DNA of 5,026 nucleotides from Litoreibacter sp. (GTDB lineage Bacteria; Pseudomonadota; Alphaproteobacteria; Rhodobacterales; Rhodobacteraceae), in assembly GCA_013042765.1 (NCBI GenBank), contig JABDPP010000333.1, forward strand, positions 1 to 5,026. Reading direction: 5' to 3'. Below the pieces are notes generated by a model. The model searched no databases. It had not been told where the DNA came from and saw only the letters and a list, made by a program, of their open reading frames with translations. The position numbers were made by a program, and so were the translations under genes. This document shows, piece by piece, positions 1 to 4,905 of the stretch. Every line of letters begins with the position of its first letter. The first letter of the stretch is position 1.

Positions 1-453
1 GCCCGAAGTCGCGACGTGGAAGGCGCGGCTCACCACTTCGGGGATGCGGGCGGGATCGTCGATCTGGTCGACCCATTTGGCGAGCGGCGCGTACATCTGG
101 CGGTAGTCGACTTCCTGAAAGGCCTCGCGGTCGCGATGCGCGCGCGCAATCTGCCCCACGAAGAGAACCATAGGGGTGCTGTCCTGAAAGCCCACGTGAA
201 TGCCGCTCGAGGCATTGGTCGCGCCGGGGCCGCGGGTGACGAAGGCCACGCCCGGTGTGCCAGTCAGCTTGCCATGGGCTTCTGCCATCATCGTGGCACC
301 CCCTTCCTGCCGGCAGACGATATTCTCGATTCCGCTTTCATAAAGCCCATCGAGCGCGGCCAGAAAGCTCTCGCCCGGCACCGAGAATACCCGCCGCACG
401 CCTTGGATGCGCAGTTGATCCGCCAGAATCTGGCCGCCATGTCTGTGTGTCAT
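1..453 (-). CDS. Thiamine pyrophosphate-binding enzyme (acetolactate synthase-like), N-terminal part, cut by window edge
   Basis: The 151 codons visible encode the N-terminal (Pyr) domain of a TPP-dependent enzyme of the acetolactate synthase/benzoylformate decarboxylase superfamily; the rest lies beyond base 1. Seen: VFSVPGESFLAALD at residues 22-35; CRQEGGATMMAEAHGKL at 47-63, in which E50 matches the conserved glutamate that activates the TPP aminopyrimidine ring; VTRGPGATNASSGIH at 72-86; DSTPMVLFVGQ at 91-101; and FQEVD at 112-116, matching the FQE segment of acetolactate synthases. The ATG at 453-451 is preceded by GGAG (460-463, minus strand) with a 6-base gap. The gene is divergent from an FMN reductase-family gene, with a shared 10-base motif in front of both. 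The substrate cannot be set from this fragment: biosynthetic acetolactate synthase is possible, but a catabolic decarboxylase or synthase-like paralogue is equally so, and no IlvH-type small subunit gene is in view. Confidence 0.9.
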   Translation of the reverse strand, partial: MTHRHGGQILADQLRIQGVRRVFSVPGESFLAALDGLYESGIENIVCRQEGGATMMAEAHGKLTGTPGVAFVTRGPGATNASSGIHVGFQDSTPMVLFVGQIARAHRDREAFQEVDYRQMYAPLAKWVDQIDDPARIPEVVSRAFHVATSG

Positions 454-465
454 CGGGCACTCCGC

Positions 466-475
466 TGATTGGATT
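466..475 (-). repeat. 10-base element AATCCAATCA, copy in front of the TPP enzyme
   Basis: On the minus strand this reads AATCCAATCA and ends exactly 12 bases before the ATG of the TPP enzyme, just upstream of its GGAG ribosome binding site. It is a perfect inverted copy of 550-559. The sequence is seen directly; a role as operator or 5' leader element is inference. Confidence 0.6.
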
Positions 476-549
476 TTCCCATTCATTTCCTGACTGACCG
501 GCGTTTGCAATGACAAAGCGTGTCCGCGCACTAGCTCTCCGGGCAATGC

Positions 550-559
550 AATCCAATCA
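550..559 (+). repeat. 10-base element AATCCAATCA, copy in front of the FMN reductase-like gene
   Basis: AATCCAATCA on the plus strand, ending exactly 12 bases before the ATG at 572 and running into the AAGGGG ribosome binding site. It is the same motif, in the same orientation relative to its gene and at the same distance, as the copy at 466-475. Confidence 0.6.
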
Positions 560-571
560 AGGGGCGAATTG

Positions 572-1120
572 ATGTCCGAGTTTTCAATATTGGGAATTTC
601 CGGCGCTCTGCGCAGCGGCTCCTACAACCGTATGCTGATCCGTGAGGCGGCGCGGATCGGCGGTGCCACCAGTTATACCGAAGCGGATCTGCGTCTGCCG
701 CTCTATGATGGCGATCTGGAGGATGCAGAAGGGATCCCGACCTCCGTCCAGATCCTTGCCGATCAGATCGCGGTGGCCCACGCGGTGGTGATCTCAACAC
801 CCGAATATAACAAAGGGATCTCGGGCGTTCTGAAAAACGCGCTGGATTGGGTCAGTCGCACCAAAGGTAGCCCGTGGCTTGGCAAGCCTGTTGCGATCAT
901 GTCAGCCACCGCTGGGCGATCGGGCGGGGAGCGGACGCAGTTCAATCTGCGCCTGTCGCTCGTGGCGTTCCGTCCGCGTCTTCTGCAGGGGCCGGAAGTG
1001 CTTGTGGGTGCAAACGCGGATCAGTTTGACGAAAACGGCCAGCTGACGAACGAACGTTACATCGCGGCTCTCGAGCAGTTGATGGAGGCGTTGCGCGCCG
1101 AGACTACCAAAACTGCCTGA
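572..1120 (+). CDS. NAD(P)H-dependent FMN reductase family flavoprotein (ChrR/YieF-like quinone or chromate reductase)
   Basis: A 182-residue cytoplasmic flavodoxin-like protein, close to the usual length (about 180-190) of the NADPH-dependent FMN reductase family that includes E. coli ChrR/YieF. Seen: the phosphate-binding loop GISGALRSGSYNRML at residues 8-22, in the family pattern G-S-x-R-x-x-S-x-N; the hallmark PEYNKGISGVLKNALDW at 77-93, a flavin-contacting loop; and SATAGRSGGERTQ at 111-123, the second conserved glycine-rich loop. Family members bind FMN and transfer two electrons from NAD(P)H to quinones, azo dyes, chromate or free flavin; which substrate is used here cannot be read from sequence. 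ATG 572 is preferred over the in-frame TTG at 569 because AAGGGG (559-564) lies 7 bases before the ATG. The 3' end overlaps the convergent TSUP gene by 17 bases, leaving no room for a terminator between them. Confidence 0.92.
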   Translation: MSEFSILGISGALRSGSYNRMLIREAARIGGATSYTEADLRLPLYDGDLEDAEGIPTSVQILADQIAVAHAVVISTPEYNKGISGVLKNALDWVSRTKGSPWLGKPVAIMSATAGRSGGERTQFNLRLSLVAFRPRLLQGPEVLVGANADQFDENGQLTNERYIAALEQLMEALRAETTKTA

Positions 1121-1868
1121 GCAGGAGCACCGTGGCAGCCAGCCCTGCGAGCGTGAGCGCGGCGGGGCGGATGCTCCGCTTGGAAAACCTGCGTGACAAC
1201 GGCTGCGCTGCGACAAGGGCCACCGGCACGACCGGGCTGAGCGCCAGCGCAAAGAGAATATGGCGTGTCCCGACCAAACCCTGCCACGTCAGCGCGAGGA
1301 TCGAGACCACCATTCCGAAGAAGAAGAACATGTTCTGGGTTGCTGCCGATCGGCGCTGATCGACATGCTGGTAGAGCAGGGCCATGGGCGGGGCGCCGAT
1401 TGCTGTAAGTGTTCCCATGATGCCGGCGGTCATCCCTGCCGTGAAAAGCGCTGGCGGGCGGATGGCCACGCGCATTCCCACAAGTGAAAGCGCAATTCCT
1501 AGATAGACGATCAGGGCAACCAGAGCCGCGAATATCTCAGCGCTGGCCAGACTGGCGGCGAGCATTGCTGCAAAAACGGCGCCCAGCGTGCGGCCTGCAA
1601 AACCGGCGGGCAAATCCTGCGGCACTATGGCCTTGTAGTCCAGTGAGGTGGAGGAGAGCCCCACCACCAATCCAACCAGCAAAAGCGCGGTCGGTATGTA
1701 GTCGGGCGCGACCAGCATGACCAGTGGCGCGGCCAGCATTCCGAAACCCTGTCCCGCGAGGCGCTGCAGCATCGTTCCGCCGAAAACGGCGAGCAGGCAG
1801 AACAGATAGGCGGGCCAGCTGAGGCCGAAATCGAATAATCCAGTCATGCCGGAGAAGGGGTCAGACAC
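1104..1868 (-). CDS. TSUP family (TauE/SafE) integral membrane transporter
   Basis: A 254-residue, very hydrophobic inner-membrane protein with about 7-8 predicted helices, including roughly residues 18-33, 41-54, 59-74, 110-132, 140-160, 170-190, 203-222 and 234-251. It shows the internal duplication of the sulfite exporter TauE/SafE (TSUP) family: a glycine/proline-rich segment at 30-53 (GGTMLQRLAGQGFGMLAAPL) recurs at 145-166 (GMTAGIMGTLTAIGAPPMAL). Family members move anions such as sulfite, sulfoacetate or other organic acids; the substrate here is unknown. The start is taken as GTG 1868-1866 because GAGGTG (minus strand, 1881-1876) lies 7 bases before it. The in-frame ATG at 1847 has no ribosome binding site, only a pyrimidine-rich run. 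The GTG start overlaps the end of the glyoxalase gene by 8 bases, so the two are probably co-transcribed and translationally coupled. The 3' end overlaps the convergent flavoprotein gene. Confidence 0.88.
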   Translation of the reverse strand: MSDPFSGMTGLFDFGLSWPAYLFCLLAVFGGTMLQRLAGQGFGMLAAPLVMLVAPDYIPTALLLVGLVVGLSSTSLDYKAIVPQDLPAGFAGRTLGAVFAAMLAASLASAEIFAALVALIVYLGIALSLVGMRVAIRPPALFTAGMTAGIMGTLTAIGAPPMALLYQHVDQRRSAATQNMFFFFGMVVSILALTWQGLVGTRHILFALALSPVVPVALVAAQPLSRRFSKRSIRPAALTLAGLAATVLLLRQFW

Positions 1869-2259
1869 GCTCGGACACCTCGATCAGGTTCCCGTCAGGG
1901 TCACGCAGGTAGAGCGAGCGGAGCGGTCCCGTGGCGCCTGTCCGTGGAACGGGGCCTTCGATCACGGTCACGCCGTTCGCTTTGAGATGCGCCTGCCATG
2001 TCTCCAGAGGTTCTTCAGTCAGAAAACACAGGTCCGCCGACCCCGGCGTTGCGGTTTCTGCTTTTGGTTCGAACTCGGCACCGGCCTGATGGAGGTTGAT
2101 TTTCTGGATTCCCAATTTCAAAGCGGTGCGCCGTGTGCCGTCGGCCGCCGTGAAAACCTCCGCTTCCATCCCGAGTGCGCCCTCATAGAAGGCGATGGTC
2201 GCGTCAGGATCGCGCACCGTCAGGACAAGATGATCGAGGCGGGTGAGTTTTGCAGTCAT
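1861..2259 (-). CDS. Glyoxalase/VOC-superfamily protein, STM3117-like
   Basis: A 132-residue vicinal-oxygen-chelate protein with two beta-alpha-beta-beta-beta modules. Seen: LDHLVLTVRDPDATIAFY at residues 8-25, with H10 as likely first metal ligand; LGIQKINLHQAGAEFEPKA at 49-67, with H57 as the next likely ligand; PGSADLCFL at 72-80; and RDPDGNLIEVSER at 119-131, with E127 as the last likely ligand. This pattern closely matches my recollection of the glyoxalase-like protein STM3117 of Salmonella, which sits in an itaconate-degradation locus, rather than classical lactoylglutathione lyase. The reaction is unassigned. The ATG at 2259-2257 has only a weak AAGAG very close upstream. The reading frame stays open far upstream, antisense to the next gene, but VOC homology begins at this ATG. 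It overlaps the TSUP gene by 8 bases and is head to head with the hot-dog hydratase. Confidence 0.9.
   Translation of the reverse strand: MTAKLTRLDHLVLTVRDPDATIAFYEGALGMEAEVFTAADGTRRTALKLGIQKINLHQAGAEFEPKAETATPGSADLCFLTEEPLETWQAHLKANGVTVIEGPVPRTGATGPLRSLYLRDPDGNLIEVSERV
1876..1881 (-). promoter_or_regulatory. Ribosome binding site supporting the GTG start of the TSUP gene
   Basis: GAGGTG on the minus strand, inside the last codons of the glyoxalase gene and 7 bases before GTG 1868. It decides between GTG 1868 and ATG 1847 for the membrane protein and supports translational coupling across the 8-base overlap. Confidence 0.55.
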
Positions 2260-2301
2260 GGCTCTTGCATTTTTCCGGCGCGGCTGGTGAACCTTCGCAC
2301 C
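2260..2301. promoter_or_regulatory. Very short divergent gap between the glyoxalase and hydratase genes
   Basis: Only 42 bases separate the two start codons, so promoters for both directions must overlap here or extend into the opposite coding regions. No good -10/-35 pair and no strong ribosome binding site is visible for either gene. Leaderless transcription or start codons placed slightly differently are possible. Confidence 0.3.
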
Positions 2302-3102
2302 ATGACCGAAACACCCAGAGAAATGCAAACCCTGACCTGCCGGATGGATCCCGCACGGGTCGAGACCCTCAATACCAGCCTTGGCGTGCCTGGCAGCGCG
2401 CCGCGTCCTTTCGCCCACCAGGTGTATTTCTGGGACGCCCAGCCGAAGGATAACCTCGGCCGGGACGGGCATCCCAAGACGGGCGGGCTCATTCCGGATA
2501 TGGGATTGCCGCGCAGGATGTGGGCCGGTGGGCGCTTGCAGTTTTTCAAGGATCTCGAACTTGGTCTCGAGGCGCGCAAGCAAACTGTGCTTCAGAGCAC
2601 GGAACGCAAGACCGGACGGGCCGGTCCTTTGGCCTTGGTGACCCTGAGCCACGAGATTTTTCAGGGAAAGACGCTGTGCGTTCGCGAAGAGCAGGATCTT
2701 GTCTACCTCAACGATCCCTCGCCGGATGCGCCAAAACCGGTGCCACCGGCTGCCGCCACGGACGAGACCTCGCGGCAGGTCCGCAGTTTTGATGCAACGG
2801 ATCTGTTCCGCTATTCGGCGCTGACCTTCAACGGTCACCGTATCCATTATGATCGCGACTATTGCCGCGAGGTCGAGGGGTATCCCGGCCTCGTGGTGCA
2901 TGGCCCGCTTCTGGCCCAATACCTGATGATCATGGCACAGGATCTGCTCGGCGGACTGGGCAGATTCGGCTTCCGCGCAACGGCCCCATTTTTTGATCTC
3001 GAAGAGGCGGAGTTCTGTGCGCGCTCTGAGGGGGACGGGCTTGTGCTTTGGGTCCGGGGCCCGGACGGGCGGCAATGCATGCGCGCCGAAGCTTCGCCGT
3101 GA
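2302..3102 (+). CDS. HTD2/MaoC-type acyl-CoA hydratase with FAS1-like dehydratase N-domain (itaconyl-/mesaconyl-CoA hydratase-like)
   Basis: A 266-residue soluble protein of the double hot-dog type, in the length range of HTD2-like hydratases. The N-terminal half (about residues 10-135) contains MWAGGRLQFF (73-82) and a Q..V..ERKTGRAGPL stretch typical of the FAS1-like dehydratase N-domain. After a proline-rich linker (about 138-152) the C-terminal hot dog has FRYSALTFNGHRIHYD (169-184). N177 and H182 keep the x4 spacing of the Asp/His catalytic pair of R-specific hydratases, with Asn in place of Asp as I recall for the HTD2 group. EGYPGLVVHGPLL follows at 192-204. Members hydrate C5 enoyl-CoAs such as itaconyl-CoA (Pseudomonas Ich) or mesaconyl-C4-CoA; the substrate here is inferred. 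The ATG at 2302 lacks a clear ribosome binding site; ATG 2323 is an alternative. It is divergent from an STM3117-like glyoxalase, and its TGA directly abuts the stop of the convergent FAD gene. Confidence 0.85.
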   Translation: MTETPREMQTLTCRMDPARVETLNTSLGVPGSAPRPFAHQVYFWDAQPKDNLGRDGHPKTGGLIPDMGLPRRMWAGGRLQFFKDLELGLEARKQTVLQSTERKTGRAGPLALVTLSHEIFQGKTLCVREEQDLVYLNDPSPDAPKPVPPAAATDETSRQVRSFDATDLFRYSALTFNGHRIHYDRDYCREVEGYPGLVVHGPLLAQYLMIMAQDLLGGLGRFGFRATAPFFDLEEAEFCARSEGDGLVLWVRGPDGRQCMRAEASP

Positions 3103-4155
3103 TCAGCGCGGCTTGATCGACGCTTCTGGGCGAAATCCTGGCGGAATCGCGTCGCGCCCTTCGAGGATCAGATCCGCCATGACCTCGCCGGCCTTCGGTG
3201 CCATCCCGAAACCGATCTTGAACCCGCCATTGGCGATGAAGGCGCCTTTGTGCACCGGATGGTGCCCGAGCATCGGGGCGCGGCTCTTGGCTCGCGGGCG
3301 GACCCCGGCCCAGCGTTCCAGAACCGTCGCGTCGCGCAGGATCGGGAAAGCGGCGATCGCCCTTTGGTGAACCGCATCCAGTTGAGCGTCGGTGGAGATG
3401 GCGTCCGTCCACAGGCGCTCGCTGGTCGATCCCACCGCGACCGTTCCATCCGCGTGCGGCACGATGTGCAGGCTGTCGGCAAAGAGCTGCGGCATGTCCC
3501 GGGCGTCATGGTCCAGAAGCAGGGCTTGGCCCTTCACGCCGTTGCCCACCGGTTGATCGAGATCTTGGGCGATCTCCAGCAGGCCTTCATAGCCGGTAGC
3601 ATGCACGACGAGACCTTTTAGAGGCGCTTCCCCGATCAGGATTTCTCCGCCAGCGTTCTCGATCGCGCTGGCCAGTGCATGCACCGCGCGACGCGGGTGC
3701 ATGCGCGCACTCAGCGTATCGTAAATTAGCGCGCCAGTCGGGCTTTGCGGCTCCCAGCCCGCGCGGTGCCCGGCTTCCTCAATCTGCCAGACGGCCTTTC
3801 CTTGCCACAGATCGGCGGCGCTGCGTGCCCGGCTTTGCGCCAGTTCCAGCGCTCGCGTGTCCGGGATCGGTTGCAGCCGACCGAGGCGGGCATAGCCGGG
3901 AGATTGACCAGAGGCTGCCTCAACTTCGCTCCAGAATTCCTCTGCCATAGTCAGGCTCTCGAACTGGAACTGCTTTTTTTCGTTCCAGTTCTCGGGGGTA
4001 TGGGGCGCCAATGCGCCGACGATCCCGCCGCTTGACCCGGCGCCGATGCCGTGGGGATCGATCACCCTGACATGCGCCCCGCGCTGCTGGCAGGCCCAGG
4101 TCACGCTCAGGCCGAAAATGCCCGCGCCCAGCACCGTGACATCCATCGTGGACAA
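3103..4155 (-). CDS. FAD-dependent oxidoreductase (DAO family), probable MnmC oxidoreductase-like partner of MnmD
   Basis: A 350-residue cytoplasmic flavoprotein of the DAO fold. Seen: the dinucleotide-binding motif VTVLGAGIFGLSV at residues 6-18 (G10, G12, G15); D33 in VRVIDPHG at the end of the second strand; GAGSSGGIVGALAPHTP at 38-54; and the C-terminal WAGVRPRAKSRAPMLG at 282-297 and NGGFKIGFGMAPKAGEVMA at 309-327, which close the FAD site. Size and the GALAPH segment resemble the C-terminal oxidase domain of E. coli MnmC, which removes the carboxymethyl group from cmnm5(s2)U34 of tRNA. The divergent neighbour is MnmD, the methyltransferase half of the same enzyme, which strengthens that reading. 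A glycine oxidase (ThiO) or D-amino-acid dehydrogenase role remains possible. The start is TTG 4155, because a perfect AAGGAGG lies 6 bases before it; the ATG at 4146 would be 15 bases away. Confidence 0.85.
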   Translation of the reverse strand: MSTMDVTVLGAGIFGLSVTWACQQRGAHVRVIDPHGIGAGSSGGIVGALAPHTPENWNEKKQFQFESLTMAEEFWSEVEAASGQSPGYARLGRLQPIPDTRALELAQSRARSAADLWQGKAVWQIEEAGHRAGWEPQSPTGALIYDTLSARMHPRRAVHALASAIENAGGEILIGEAPLKGLVVHATGYEGLLEIAQDLDQPVGNGVKGQALLLDHDARDMPQLFADSLHIVPHADGTVAVGSTSERLWTDAISTDAQLDAVHQRAIAAFPILRDATVLERWAGVRPRAKSRAPMLGHHPVHKGAFIANGGFKIGFGMAPKAGEVMADLILEGRDAIPPGFRPEASIKPR

Positions 4156-4209
4156 GTTGCGCCTCCTTGATCATTGTCGCCCGCGGGTTCGGGTGTAGGA
4201 CAGATTGGC
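4156..4209. promoter_or_regulatory. Divergent intergenic region between the FAD oxidoreductase gene and mnmD
   Basis: The 54 bases hold both ribosome binding sites (AAGGAGG for the minus gene, AGGA at 4197-4200 for mnmD) and an 8-base palindrome CCCGCGGG at 4180-4187 near the middle. A minus-strand GACAAT (4179-4174) is a 4-of-6 match to a -10 box but has no good -35 partner, so promoters are presumed rather than located. Confidence 0.35.
4162..4168 (-). promoter_or_regulatory. Strong ribosome binding site deciding a TTG start
   Basis: AAGGAGG on the minus strand, a full match to the anti-Shine-Dalgarno core, with a 6-base gap to TTG 4155. This spacing favours TTG over the ATG nine bases further in, adding three residues (start, S, T) to the FAD oxidoreductase. 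Confidence 0.7.
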
Positions 4210-4875
4210 ATGAACGACCAGCGGGCAGAGGTGGAATGGCGCGACGGGGAAATCCCCGTCTCGATCCGTTTTGATGACCCGTATTACTCGCTCGACAATG
4301 GTCTGGCTGAAACGCGGCATGTCTTTTTGGCGGGAAACGATCTTCCTGAGCGGTTCGCGCCTGGCTTCCATATCGCGGAACTGGGCTTTGGGACCGGTCT
4401 GAATATGTTGACGGCCCTGCGGGCCTTCCGAAAGGCAGGCTGCGGCGGGCAGCTGCACTTCACGAGTTTCGAGGCCTACCCGATGGCGCCGGAAGATATC
4501 GCGGCGGCCCTTGCCGCGTTCCCCGAGCTTGATGCGGCGGTGCTGCTGGATCCTTTGAGTTTCGGGGAATTTGCCTTTGAGACGGAAGATCTCAAGGCGG
4601 AGATCATCATCGGGGATGCCCGCGAAACGCTTGCACGCTGGTCCGGTTCTGCGGACGCGTGGTTCCTCGACGGGTTTTCCCCGGCAAAGAACCCGGAGAT
4701 GTGGGATCCTGCACTGATGACGCAGGTGGGCGCCCATACGGTCCTCGGCGGTACATTTGCCACCTACACGGCGGCGGGTTTCGTGCGGCGCGGGTTAGAA
4801 GCGGCCGGGTTTGATGTCATCAGGAGCCCAGGCTTCGGGCGAAAGCGGCATATGAGTACCGGCCGCCGGCCGTGA
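4210..4875 (+). CDS. mnmD: tRNA (5-methylaminomethyl-2-thiouridine)(34) methyltransferase MnmD
   Basis: A 221-residue cytoplasmic SAM-dependent methyltransferase, equivalent to the N-terminal domain of E. coli MnmC. It performs the last step of mnm5(s2)U34 formation at the tRNA wobble position, methylating nm5(s2)U34. Seen: FDDPYYSLDNGLAETRHVF at residues 21-39, a signature of the family; the SAM-binding loop ELGFGTGLNML at 57-67; IIIGDARETL at 122-131; WFLDGFSPAKNPEMW at 141-155, with the catalytic-region DGFSPAKNPE motif; TYTAAGFVRRGLEAAGF at 185-201; and GFGRKRHM at 208-215 near the C-terminus. ATG 4210 is chosen because AGGA (4197-4200) lies 9 bases upstream and homology begins just after it; the in-frame TTG at 4174 would add 12 unrelated residues. 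There is no fused FAD domain: the protein ends after the GRKR motif, and the likely oxidase half is the divergent gene. Confidence 0.95.
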   Translation: MNDQRAEVEWRDGEIPVSIRFDDPYYSLDNGLAETRHVFLAGNDLPERFAPGFHIAELGFGTGLNMLTALRAFRKAGCGGQLHFTSFEAYPMAPEDIAAALAAFPELDAAVLLDPLSFGEFAFETEDLKAEIIIGDARETLARWSGSADAWFLDGFSPAKNPEMWDPALMTQVGAHTVLGGTFATYTAAGFVRRGLEAAGFDVIRSPGFGRKRHMSTGRRP

Positions 4876-4881
4876 GCCGGC
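4865..4881 (+). other. Small GC hairpin spanning the mnmD stop codon
   Basis: GCCGGC (4865-4870) and GCCGGC (4876-4881) can form a 6-base-pair stem around the five-base loop CGTGA, which contains most of the TGA stop. No run of T follows, so it is not a standard intrinsic terminator. Because GCCGGC is self-complementary and common in GC-rich DNA, function is doubtful. Confidence 0.2.
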
Positions 4882-4905
4882 TGGCAAATTGAGGTGGAAC
4901 AGGAC

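Larger units (their letters stand above)
454..571. promoter_or_regulatory. Divergent intergenic region with presumed back-to-back promoters
   Basis: This is the longest non-coding stretch (118 bases) and must hold the start signals of both the TPP enzyme and the flavoprotein, since neither has an upstream co-directional gene in view. It is visibly richer in A/T than the flanking genes. The self-complementary TTGCAA at 505-510 could act as a -35-like box in both directions. The candidate -10 boxes at proper spacing are poor (for example ATGAAT on the minus strand, 486-481, 18 bases away), so exact promoters are not assigned. Both ends carry the 10-base element AATCCAATCA followed by a ribosome binding site: GGAG for the minus gene and AAGGGG (559-564) for the plus gene. 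Confidence 0.45.

Noticed and set aside
16..468. 150-codon plus-strand open frame opposite the TPP enzyme
   Set aside because: Its translation shows no recognisable domain, while the minus strand gives an unmistakable TPP-enzyme N-terminal domain.
1668..1677. A partial match (CAATCCAACC) to the AATCCAATCA element inside the TSUP gene
   Set aside because: It is an imperfect match within coding sequence with no start codon at the corresponding distance, so it is consistent with chance.
1846..3102. A 418-codon plus-strand frame and a 404-codon minus-strand frame that overlie each other across the glyoxalase and hydratase genes
   Set aside because: The two frames are in codon-on-codon antisense register. 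In GC-rich genes, stops in that register require rare Leu/Ser codons (TTA, CTA, TCA), so long open shadows are expected. Domain homology starts only at 2259 (minus) and about 2302 (plus), so the extensions are not real coding sequence.
4180..4187. CCCGCGGG palindrome between the FAD gene and mnmD as an operator
   Set aside because: Eight-base GC palindromes are common at this base composition. The symmetry does not extend beyond the core and there is no second copy nearby.
4171..4737. 188-codon minus-strand frame across mnmD
   Set aside because: It is antisense to a confidently identified gene, rich in Arg/Pro/Gly with no motif, and typical of a high-GC shadow frame.
4865..4885. Intrinsic terminator after mnmD
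   Set aside because: The stem is only 6 base pairs, includes the stop codon in its loop and lacks a T-run; the next gene starts 30 bases later in the same direction, so it is listed only as a doubtful hairpin.
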